A stretch of 64,000 nucleotides of DNA from Hsuehochloa calcarea (Eukaryota > Streptophyta > Magnoliopsida > Poales > Poaceae), in contig CM070604.1 in assembly GCA_036346395.1 (NCBI GenBank), positions 2,889,501 to 2,953,500 on the forward strand. Direction: 5' to 3'. Shown one piece after another: positions 55,181-64,000 of this stretch (positions are counted from its first letter, which is position 1; the number at the start of each line of letters is the position of its first letter). The notes below the pieces were generated by a model, which worked only from the letters and a program-made list of their open reading frames with translations, searched no databases and was not told where the DNA came from. Made by a program: the position numbers and the translations under genes.

Positions 55181-56461
55181 AAATGGCATTCGTTATGGAT
55201 ATGTTTTCTACTTCATCTAGTGTTAAAATGTACGATACCTTCATCTTTCTCTGCTTCCGCTTGCAGAACTTCTGTTTTATGAGCTGGTGCCAACGCATTA
55301 GCTAGTAGTCTTGTGTGAAGTGTGCTTAGTCATTTTTAACCGCAGTGCATTGCTATGATTTATATGTTCTCAATGAGAATAACATTTATTTTAGTATTGA
55401 TTTTTTAGTTCACAATTAAGAACCGTAGGAAAATCGTCAAAGTAACTACCTACAAATGGCTTTCCCCCAATTTCACAAGGTTTAGTGGCTCCTTAAACAC
55501 ACATTTCCGTGAACTCCAAAACTCTTGTCGGAAACCTAGAATCGGGCAAATCCCAGTGTTATATGCCAAAACCATAGAAAAAGGTTCTGATTTCAGTCCC
55601 AACAAAATGGCAGGTTCATAGAAATTGAACTTTCAAGATAAATAATTTCAATTTGATTACAGGTTTGTGGTCTCTAGTGTTGATCATCAGCGGTAGTTCA
55701 CCTTCAACATTGCCATTTTGTCAAAAGACACGGTTTTAATATAGAAAGAATCGGCTGCTGAAGTTTGATGAGTATCCAACCTTGTGTGGAAGTTTGATGA
55801 GTTCACTGACAAGGTTAAAGAAAATCACAAATACTATTCATGTACACAATTGATCAGCAATAGTATATGGTTTTTTCTCAATAGATTAAGGGAATTGATA
55901 CGGTGAGAACGTCCAGAGCGATAATTCCATATCGAACGTCTCACTTCATTTTCCACGCCGTATAATCTTATACTATCTTTATCTCTGTCCCTGCGCTCCC
56001 AACTCCCAAATATTTTCCCACGCCTCCACCTCAAAAACTCCCACTTCCTCTAACTCTCTCTGCCGTGGGGACAGCAAGGATAGTCAACGATGGCTGGAGA
56101 GTAGCCAAGGTGATGCACATACTCTGCAGATTTGAGATCACCGGCGACAGGGCACTGGATTGGCCTCACCGCCGCCAGATCTAGGACCTGAACCCAGCCA
56201 GAGCACCCAGGCTCGCCGTCCGTGTGTTTCTCAGCAACTCTACCTTTTCTTCCAGGATGGCTTCAAGTCTACCGATGGCTTCCATCCCTTGCCATCCTTC
56301 ATTTTCACTACCACTGGGAGCATGAACAGTACTGATTAGACCTCTCAAGTGATCGTTGCACCCCCTCCGCGGTCAAGGTGAGATCGACGATATCTTGTAC
56401 CATATTTTCTAATCAATTCTGTTTGAATGACTTGCCGGTTCATTTTCATGCAGTTAGTCTA
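55181..56461. repeat. Duplicated segment, copy C: upstream region of the NLR gene
   Basis: 55181-55650 matches copy A (42446-43120), and 55655-56461 matches copy B. Near the right end a donor-like AAG|GTGAGATCG (about 56376) and an acceptor TTTTCATGCAG (56452) could bound a leader intron of the NLR gene. A short upstream frame (MASSLPMASIPCHPSFSLPL, from 56257) exists in both copies. Copy C continues into 930 bp of NLR upstream DNA that copy B lacks. Confidence 0.7.
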
Positions 56462-57402
56462 GAAGTAGATGGACCAGGATCCATAATTCACTTGTTAATT
56501 ATCGTATCATGTTGACTGTTTAGATTAATACTTGCTTGATTTTAACTTGTGTCTACCCAAAGGCATATTCAATCCGCTGAATTTTAGATCTACATTTCCA
56601 ATCAACTAGACACAGTTTCATCTCTCTTCCACTCTTTCTTGAAACTTGAACGTTTAGCCGGCGCAATTGGAGTACATAAACTCCTAATTAAAATATCCAT
56701 TTTCACAACTTAATATCGACTTTTAGCTTCTCTTAATGAGAGTTGTTTTATGGTATAAAATCATTGATATTAAATATGTCGCATTTTTTAAAGTCTTTCA
56801 GTTTAAATATGTTGCAGATAACATCTATTGGTTGTCATTGATTAGTCATAATTACGGTTCACCAGATCAAGGGATGGATTTTTTTTGTGTGATAATTTCT
56901 AGCATATTTATCCTTTTTTCTTATAGAACATCTAATGGTTGTTGATTTAACCATAGTTTGGGTTCACCAAACTAATATAAGGGCTAGATATTTTGTTTTT
57001 TGTAAGAATTTCTAGCATATTTCTCCTTTCTTTTATGGAATTTTTTTATCACGCACATCTGCTTTTACATATTACTTAATAGATATGATAGTGGGCTTTG
57101 TTGATCCAGTATATATTATAAGTTTACCCTTCCGCAAGTAAGCATGTACAACTTATAAAGATCTTTTGGAAATATGGGGGATCCTATATTTATTAAAGAA
57201 GCCAATAGAGCTTTAAATTGTTGAGAAAATTTTTTCCACCTCGTAACAAATGCAAGTTGGAACTCTTGTACATCCACATTTTTCTACCATGAAAATCAAA
57301 TGCATCATGATCATGCCAAACATGGCAGTAAACAGATATATGTACACCCACATGGACATTTCTTGAATCTCTTACTTATTTTGTACTATCCACACAGACA
57401 CT
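56462..57402 (+). promoter_or_regulatory. AT-rich upstream region of the NLR gene
   Basis: No open frame of note and no recognisable element. If the leader intron suggested at 56376-56452 is real, this would be leader or a further intron; otherwise it is the promoter. The start context at 57403 is GACACTATGGCGG. Confidence 0.4.
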
Positions 57403-59508
57403 ATGGCGGAGGTTTATATAGCGAGCTTCGCAATCTCAGTTCTTGAGAAGGCTGGATCCTTTGGCACTGATTGGGCTGTCAACGAGATGAAGTCAGCCTG
57501 GAACGTCAAGAAAGAACTAGGGAAGTTGGAAAGGTCTCTGAGATCCATCTGTGCTGTTCTTCAAGATGCCGAGGGTAAACAGTCTACTTCCCATGCCCTA
57601 CGAGAGTGGTTGGACAATTTGAAGGATGCAGTCTATGACATAGATGATGTTTTGGACTACGTGGCCACCAAATCTCTGGAGCAAGAAGTTCATAAAGATT
57701 TCGTTACTGGTATGAGCCATCTGCTTGCTTATCCCTTCAAATTGAGTCACAAAATAAAAGAAGTTCGTGAAAAACTTGATGAGGTAGCAGCCAACAAATC
57801 AGAATTTGGATTAACTGACCAACCAATTGATAGTAAGACATCCAGGAGCAGCAACAGGGAAACACACTCCTTCATCACCGAACCAGACATCATTGGAAGA
57901 GCGGATGCTAAAAACGAGATCATTGAAAGGATACAGACCGCTGCAGACTCAAATCACTTGTCTGTGCTTCCAATTGTTGGTTTAGGAGGCATAGGAAAAA
58001 CTGCACTGGCAAAATTAATCTACAATGACGCTCGGATTACCAAGAAGTTTGAGAAGTTATGGGCTTGTGTCTCTGATGTGTTTGATCTTAAGAAGATCTT
58101 GGATGACATAATACAATCAGGTACTGGTGAAAGCAGCAAGCAATTAAATCTGGAGGTGCTGCAAAGCAGGCTGTGTGATCTTTTACAGGACAGGAGATAT
58201 TTTCTAGTACTAGATGACATGTGGAATGATAAAGTTACTGATTGGGATGACTTGAGAAGCCTTTTATCCAGTGGTGGAAGTGGAAGTGTGATTATAGTCA
58301 CCACGCGCAGTCCAAATGTTGCGTCAGTGGTGAAGACTATGGAACCATATGATGTGGGAAAACTACCGCGGGATGAATGCATGCAAGTATTTGTTCGCTA
58401 TGCTTTCAGAGGTGTGGGCAGAAAGGACCCTGACTTGTTAAAAATTGGGGAATCCATTGTTGAGAAATGTTGCGGTGTTCCCTTGGCAGCAAAGACATTG
58501 GGTTCCCTATTGTCTAGTAGTCGAGATGTTGAAGAATGGAGGCGCATCAAGGAAGACAAATTGTGGAATATTGAGCAAAGCACAGATGGTATCTTGCCAG
58601 CATTAAAATTGAGTTACGATGCACTTCCACCTCATTTGCGAGCATGTTTCGCTTGCTTATCCATATTTCCGAAAGATTATTTGATTTTCCCAGAAACTCT
58701 TGCTATGTTTTGGATGGCGTTGGGGTTGTTGCATACAAGTAGGGAAAACAAGGAAGCATTAAACACTGGAACAAAATACTTTCACGAACTTCTTGGCAGA
58801 TCTCTTTTCCAAGACCAGGTTGTTGTTTCCGATGGCTCCATTGGAAATTGTAAAATGCATGACCTTATCCATGATCTAGCAAATTCAGTATCTAAGAAGG
58901 AACACGCAGTTGTGAGCTGTGACAAAGTTGCCGTCTCTGAAAGGGTTAGGCATCTAGTGTGGGACCGCGAGGACTTCTCAACGGAGCTCAAATTTCCTAA
59001 ACAGCTAAAAAAGGCACGTATGTCAAGAACATTTGCAAGCATAAAAAATGGTGGTACCGTGAACAAAGCCTTTCTTGAGGACCTCTTCTCAACATTTGCG
59101 CTTCTACGTGTCTTAATATTTTCTCATGCTGAGTTTGAAGAGCTACCGAGTACAATTGGAAATTTGAAGCACCTGAGGTACCTAGATCTACAATGGAACG
59201 GGAAAATCAAATTCCTACCGAATTCTTTATGCGGGTTGGTGAATCTACAAACACTGCATCTTTATCGGTGCGACCAACTGGAGGAGCTACCAAGAGATGT
59301 GCATGGACTTGTCAGCCTTAGACTCCTGGACCTCACGTCAAAGCAAAAGTATTTATTAAAAAGTGGCTTTTGTGGTTGGTCTTCCTTGACATTTCTTGAA
59401 CTGGTTCAGTGCCCTGAGTTAACATCACTCGCAGAAGGATTCGGAAGGCTCTCTGCCCTCCGAGACCTACGCATCCTCGGTTGTCCAAAGTTGGCTTTGT
59501 TGGTTTAG
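57403..59508 (+). CDS. CC-NB-ARC-LRR (CNL, RGA2-like) immune receptor gene, 3' end cut off by copia
   Basis: This is an intronless open frame of 701 codons. Residues 1-150 form the Rx-type coiled coil ([20 protein letters not shown] start, [19 protein letters not shown]). NB-ARC follows with P-loop VGLGGIGKT (Lys199), kinase-2 [10 protein letters not shown] (Asp271-272), [19 protein letters not shown] (358-362), [12 protein letters not shown] and MHD (485-487). LRRs start near residue 560 and stop after about four repeats: the last residues (LV and stop) come from a copia LTR that begins at 59499. By comparison with the sister copy, about 125 C-terminal residues are missing. All NB-ARC motifs are intact, so the protein could fold and bind nucleotide but would have a shortened recognition domain. 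Confidence 0.92.
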   Translation: MAEVYIASFAISVLEKAGSFGTDWAVNEMKSAWNVKKELGKLERSLRSICAVLQDAEGKQSTSHALREWLDNLKDAVYDIDDVLDYVATKSLEQEVHKDFVTGMSHLLAYPFKLSHKIKEVREKLDEVAANKSEFGLTDQPIDSKTSRSSNRETHSFITEPDIIGRADAKNEIIERIQTAADSNHLSVLPIVGLGGIGKTALAKLIYNDARITKKFEKLWACVSDVFDLKKILDDIIQSGTGESSKQLNLEVLQSRLCDLLQDRRYFLVLDDMWNDKVTDWDDLRSLLSSGGSGSVIIVTTRSPNVASVVKTMEPYDVGKLPRDECMQVFVRYAFRGVGRKDPDLLKIGESIVEKCCGVPLAAKTLGSLLSSSRDVEEWRRIKEDKLWNIEQSTDGILPALKLSYDALPPHLRACFACLSIFPKDYLIFPETLAMFWMALGLLHTSRENKEALNTGTKYFHELLGRSLFQDQVVVSDGSIGNCKMHDLIHDLANSVSKKEHAVVSCDKVAVSERVRHLVWDREDFSTELKFPKQLKKARMSRTFASIKNGGTVNKAFLEDLFSTFALLRVLIFSHAEFEELPSTIGNLKHLRYLDLQWNGKIKFLPNSLCGLVNLQTLHLYRCDQLEELPRDVHGLVSLRLLDLTSKQKYLLKSGFCGWSSLTFLELVQCPELTSLAEGFGRLSALRDLRILGCPKLALLV

Positions 59509-59986
59509 ATCTTTTGATCTCTCTAGATCTATTCGGGGTATTTCTCTTGTTCTTGTTTTGTTTCGGGTCCGAGAGAACCGAGGGAGAGAGGGAGAGGGTT
59601 ACCGTCGGTCGTAGAGGAGGGGATGGCCATGGTTGGTTTGCGTGTAGTAGAGGCGGCGGTGGTCGATCCCGATCGGAGGCGAGGCCGGCGGTAGTCGGTA
59701 GAGGCGTCGGTGTTCTTCCCGTGTAGTAGAGGCGGCGGTGATCGGTAGAGGCGGCGGTGTTCTCCCGTCGCTTCAGCGCCCCCCCTTTAGATCAGACTAG
59801 GGTTTGTTGGGTGGAGTTTTGGCGGCGGCACGGTGAACTTTGGTGTGCGTGCCGCCCCGGCTCCCACCTCCTTTTATGTGGCGCTGGCGACAGGGGCCGC
59901 TTGACCTAATGGGTGGCGCCCCGATCGTAGCGATCGAGGTTTGGGCATTTGGGCGTTGGGCCAAATGCCGAGAGATCAATTCAACA
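59499..59986 (-). repeat. 3' LTR of the second copia element
   Basis: On the minus strand the LTR begins TGTTGAATTGATCTC at 59986 and ends GATCTAAACCAACA at 59499 (488 bp). It is related to, but diverged from, the LTRs at 15551 and 21459 (shared GGCATTTGGCCCAACG near the start). A purine tract (complement of TTCTCCCCTTGATCTC) follows at 59987. The target duplication cannot be checked because the 5' LTR is outside the window. Confidence 0.85.
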
Positions 59987-60185
59987 TTCTCCCCTTGATC
60001 TCAATCTGTGTTTTATCTTTAATTACTTTTGACTTTACTCATTCCATCACAAATTGGTGCATAGAACATGTCTTATCGTCACGGTCAATTGCCGATAGAT
60101 TCAACAGCTACAATGCACCTCATTATTCTGAAATAGTTGCTTTAATCTTTTGGGCCATCTTTTAGTCCGAAATCATAGGCTTTCC

Positions 60186-61397
60186 TTAAACCCATGCCGC
60201 TATATGTTCTCTGAACACGTTGGGTGGTAAGCCTTTAGTAAGCGGATCCGCTAACATCTTTGCGGTACTTATATGCTCAAGACTTATAATTTGATCCCGA
60301 ACTTTATCTTTCACAACATAGTACTTTATGTCAATGTGTTTGGCAGCACCACTTGACTTATTGTTGTGGGCATACATTCTTCTTTGGTTCATTATCGCGA
60401 TACAACTTAAGTGGTCTATTGATGTCGTCAACCACTTTTAAACGGGTATGAACTTCTTTAGCAGTTCACCGCCTGTAGCCTCATAACATGCTACAAACTC
60501 GGCATACATTGTGGACGATGTAGTGACGGTTTGCTTTGAGCTTTTCCACGATATAGCTCCTCCAGCGAGAGTGAAGACATATCCGGATGTCGACTTTCTA
60601 TCATCTCCATAAAATCGAATCATATACCCCACTATATGGAGTAAATCTGATCTTCTGTATGTCATCATGAGGCCTTTTGATCCTTGCAAATAACGCAAGA
60701 CTTTCTTTATCAATTTCCAATGTTCTATTCCAGGATTGCTCTGGAATCTACCAAGTAACCCGGTAACAAAAGCTAAGTCAGGGCGTGTGCACACTTGAGC
60801 ATACTGTAAGCTTCCGACAGCTGAAGCATATGGAACCGCTTTCATTTGATCGATCTCATACTGGTTCCTGGGGCATTGAAAATCCCCATATCTGTCGCCC
60901 TTGACTATAGGTGCAGGTGAAGGACTACATTTATGCATCCCAAATTTCTTTAAGACTTTCTCTATATATGTCTTTTGTGATAGTCCCAATATCCATTTGT
61001 TTCTATCCCGGTGAATTTCGATCCCTAGAACGAACGAAGCTTCACCAAGATCTTTCATATCAAAGTTTGAGGACAAAAATCTCTTCGTCTCCAGTAGCAG
61101 ACTGACATCACTACTAGCCAGTAGGATATCATCCACATACAGGATTAGGAAGATAAATTTCCCATCTTTAAACTTTGTATAGACACAGTTGTCTTCTACA
61201 TTCTCTTTAAACCCAAATTTTCTTATTGTACTGTCAAACTTCAAGTACCCCTGTCTTGAAGCTTGCTTTAACCCATAAATTGATTTCTTTAGGCGGCATC
61301 CCATTCTTTCATTTTCTTCCATGACAAAACCTTTTGGTTGTGCCATGTAAACATTTTCCTCCAAATCCCCATTAAGAAATGCCGTCTTTACATCCAT
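60186..61397 (-). pseudogene. copia reverse transcriptase and RNase H, near intact
   Basis: A 319-residue frame (61397-60438) starts MDVKTAFLNGDLEENVYMAQ and includes KSIYGLKQASRQGYLKFDS, the catalytic LILYVDDILLAS, DMKDLGEASFVLGIEIHRD, the PYASAVGSLQYAQVCTRPDL region, LRYLQGSKGL and the RNase H motif SGYVFTLAGGAISWKSSKQT with STMYAEFVACYEAT. After a short break near 60435 the C-terminus continues (KHIDIKYYVVKDKVRDQIIS, ADPLTKGLPPNVFREHIAAW) to a stop at 60186. It is far better kept than the copy at 19494-21258. Confidence 0.88.
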
Positions 61398-61399
61398 CG

Positions 61400-61760
61400 A
61401 TGTAACTCTAAATCATAATGTGCTACTAATGCCATTATGATTACGAAGAATCTTTACATGAGACCGGAGAAAATGTCTCATTGTAATCAATCCCTTCTCT
61501 TTGTGTAAATCCTTTTGCCACAAGTCGCGCTTTGTATCTTTCTACATTCCCTTGGGAGTCGAGTTTTGTTTTGTAGACCCATTTACGACCTCTTGTTTTG
61601 GCTCCTTTAGGAACAATTTCCAAATCCTGACTTTATTAGTCTTCATGGACCTCATTTCCTCTTCCATGGCCTCAAGCCATTTTGAAGAATTTTCGCTTCT
61701 CATGGCTTCTTCAAATGAGGTGGGGTCATCCTCCATTTGAAATTCCTCAGTATGATAAAT
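61400..61760 (-). pseudogene. copia RT N-terminal part, frame-broken
   Basis: The minus strand encodes [33 protein letters not shown], then in the next frame [20 protein letters not shown] and [20 protein letters not shown]. It is the same as 19715-20000 with breaks in different places, which argues that many breaks are not inherited from a shared defective ancestor. Confidence 0.75.
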
Positions 61761-61989
61761 CGATAATCATCGAAATAGTGATCTTCTTACTCTTTGAGAC
61801 CTCCTGGGGCCTCCACATTTGGTACATCTTCTGTTTGAGGTCTTTGTTGCTCCCCTCATTTGTGGCAATGGGTTCTATAGGATCTGAAGAACAGGTTCCT
61901 CATTCTCATTCAATGTTGCCACGGGAGGAACAATAACAGTCTTGGCACCACAATATCTTGTAGTCGGTGCGGCAATGACGGCAGTAGTG

Positions 61990-62930
61990 AGAAGAGTGGC
62001 TCTTGAATCATCGGAGTGGGCACATATACCCGCTTCTCTTCAAGATCAAACTCTCGAGCTACCATGCTCCCCTCATCATTTCATCCTCTAAGAAGGCAGC
62101 GTGTCTCGTTTCTACAAACTTTGTATATCATGCGGACAAGAGAAGCGAAAACCTTTTGACTTTTCGGGGTAGCCAATGAAATGGCAACTTCATTTTGGGA
62201 TCTAGCTTCCCAAGGTTTGGGTTAAATACTTTAGCCTCAGCAGGACTCCCCATACACGTAAGTGGTTTAGTGAGGAACTCTTCCTGTCCACAACACAAAT
62301 GCGGTGTTTTGGGCACCGACTTACTAGGCACTCTATTGAGAATATGAATGGCGGTTTTAACGCCTCCATCCATAAACTCAATGGGAGTGTGGAGTAGCTC
62401 ATCATGCTTCGCACCATATCCATCGAGTGCAGTTGCGTCTTTCATTACTCCATTTTCTTGAGGTTCGCCGGTGTAGAATCTTGGGCTACTATGCCATTTT
62501 CTGTAAGAACCTCGCAAAGGTCCGGAACTTGTCCATATGGGGTATGTCGTCGTAGTACTCCCCCACGATCGGATCGAACTATCTTAATCTTTAAATCGTG
62601 TTGGTTTTCAACTTGACCTTAAATATCTTGAATTTATCCAAGGCTTCATTTCTTTCTTTGATTGGATAAATATATCCATAACGGAGTAGTCATCGTGAAT
62701 GTTATGAGCGAGTCATAACCATCCACACTTTTCACAGAAAAGGACCACAAATGTCTGTGTGAACAATTTGTAGAACTCTGTGCTTCTTTTGCGCCTTTCT
62801 TAATTTTCTTTACATATTTTCCTTTAATGCATTCTCTGCATTGTTCTAAGTCGAGAACTCTAATCGAGGAAAAATTTCATTCTTAACTAGTCTTTCTATT
62901 CTCCCCTCGAAATATGGCCCAAGCGACGAT
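61990..62930 (-). pseudogene. copia integrase, frame-broken
   Basis: Pieces in several frames give [34 protein letters not shown] and AKVFNPNLGKLDPKMKLPFH, matching 18980-19280 of the other copy. The N-terminal half (62560-62930) is very broken. Confidence 0.7.
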
Positions 62931-63242
62931 TGCCATAATTTCGACGATTCATTATGAGTTCTCTTCGTTTTCGGTTACATTCGTGACGAGGATTGATCAC
63001 TTTCTACGCGACGTTCTCATTATCGCATCGACATTCACATCATCACACAATGATAATAAATAAAGCTCATTTTTGTAATATGGCAAGACCAACACATTCT
63101 TTATTAAATATTATTTCGCACTTGCCATTTCCAAAATTACAATCATAACCATCTTTATCCAAATTGGAAACACTAATCAAATTCCTCTGTAAAGAGGAAC
63201 AAAAGAACATCTCTAAGTAAAGATTGGAGCCATTAGCTAACT

Positions 63243-64000
63243 CTAATGAAAGATCGCCAACGGCTTCAACTTCGCTTGGACTCCATTTGCGACTTTAATG
63301 CATCTTTCGTTTCTTTGCGTAGTCCTCGTCGAGCGGAATCCTGAAGGAATTAGCAACATGAGCAGTTGCTCTGAGTCAATCCACCAAGTGGATTTCGAAT
63401 ATTGTACATACAAGCATTCATTTATAAATGTAATAATATTCTCACCTTTCTTTGCCATGATCATCTTTAAGTAATCGGGCAGTTCTTCTTGTAGTGTCCT
63501 GTCTTCTTGCGATGAAGACAACGATCTTTGTCTCTGACAAATTTATTCTGTTGAGGTTGATGGATGATGCTTTTCCCTTGTTTCTTGAGAAGGAGGTCTT
63601 GTGAAAGTTCTTTTCTTGTTATCCTTCACATAGTTGATAGATCCACCATGTGAGGATTTAAATCTTTCCTCCTCTTGAACACACATAGCTATGCATTTTC
63701 TAAGTCCCATTTATCGGGGTGCATATTGTAATTGACAACAAAAGTGTCAAACTGTTACGCAATGAAGCAAAAATCAAGTGAATAAGGAACTCATCCTTGA
63801 GTGCCAAATCCGTTGGTTTAAGCTTGGATGCCAAATTGCTCATCCTCAATATGTGTTCTCTTATCCCACCACAGAATACCTCTCTCACAAGTGTTTAATC
63901 ATTTGTGTTGCATATGTCTTTGAAGAGCCGATGGCGACTCTTTATTTTATCAAGGTATACGTGGCGGTGTCACGATCTGCGATTGAGCCCACAATTGTGG
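63243..64000 (-). pseudogene. copia gag with zinc knuckle, frame-broken
   Basis: The minus strand gives LPDYLKMIMAKKGENIITFI and, upstream, LRMSNLASKLKPTDLALKDE with FLIHLIFASLRNSLTLL, matching copia gag. The zinc knuckle near 63490-63520 is disrupted at a site where the expected CACTGCAAG reads CATCGCAAG. The N-terminus lies past the window edge. Confidence 0.7.

Larger units (their letters stand above)
59987..64000 (-). mobile_element. Second copia element, internal region, continues past window end
   Basis: On the minus strand, from the right: gag (64000-63550), zinc knuckle and protease (63540-62900), integrase (about 62900-62000), linker, RT (61740-60700), RNase H (60700-60186). It is the same family as 15551-21876 in inverted orientation. 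It is inserted in the LRR exon of the NLR gene, in the opposite orientation to the gene. Confidence 0.88.

Overview
This window is nuclear DNA from a grass, most likely Oryza or a close relative. The evidence is nested LTR retrotransposons primed by tRNA-Met, Tekay/RIRE3-RIRE8-like gypsy elements with about 3 kb LTRs and a small ORF before gag, a Tat-type element with an antisense ORF, Ty1/copia elements, a miniature SMART-like element, and two grass-type gene families: a coiled-coil NB-ARC-LRR (CNL) immune gene and an MCAfunc/protein-kinase gene. No tRNA, rRNA, CRISPR or organellar sequence was seen.

Layout. 1-12693: a minus-strand Tekay-type gypsy array arranged LTR (cut by the window edge), complete internal region, full LTR, truncated second internal region. 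12693-14693: the 3' end of a plus-strand Tat-type gypsy with an antisense ORF, tandem repeats and a 3' LTR. 15551-21876: a complete-length copia with target duplication GGTAG. 23403-27899: a probable 4.5 kb solo LTR of a second gypsy family. 28429-28880: an F-box-like gene fragment. 29017-34237: a Mutator-like element with about 150 bp terminal inverted repeats and a 9 bp target duplication; it contains a 2.9 kb solo LTR (29673-32580) and locally duplicated DNA that includes a copy of the neighbouring kinase gene's tail. 34850-45339: a minus-strand MCAfunc/kinase gene. Its five kinase exons splice in perfect phase, and exon 1 lies 8.3 kb away across a gypsy fragment, a short-LTR copia (38777-42431) and a Mutator-like candidate. 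45540-50560: gene fragments (CDPK-like, class 3 lipase) and copia debris. 50930-56460: two of three copies of a duplicated segment (the first is at 42437-43890), leading into two related NLR copies. The copy at 52071-53352 has lost its whole N-terminal half and carries a hAT insertion. The copy at 57403-59508 is open through CC, NB-ARC and the first LRRs but is cut off by a copia LTR at 59499; that element (minus strand) runs past the window end.

How it fits together. Two host loci, an MCAfunc kinase and an NLR pair, sit in DNA that has been repeatedly invaded, duplicated and pruned to solo LTRs. Host genes keep clean reading frames while the retroelements are full of small frame breaks. Many breaks fall at CAG/CTG sites and read TCG, CCG or CG in one copy but CTG or CAG in its repeat partner. 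Deamination would not produce this, and base-calling or consensus error at CHG-methylated sites would. Frame breaks in the retroelements should therefore be read with caution. I found no convincing new multi-gene system. The strongest biological points are the NLR pair with TE insertions at almost the same LRR position, the kinase gene with a TE-swollen intron, the antisense ORF of the Tat element, and a DUF962 fragment inside a copia-like remnant.
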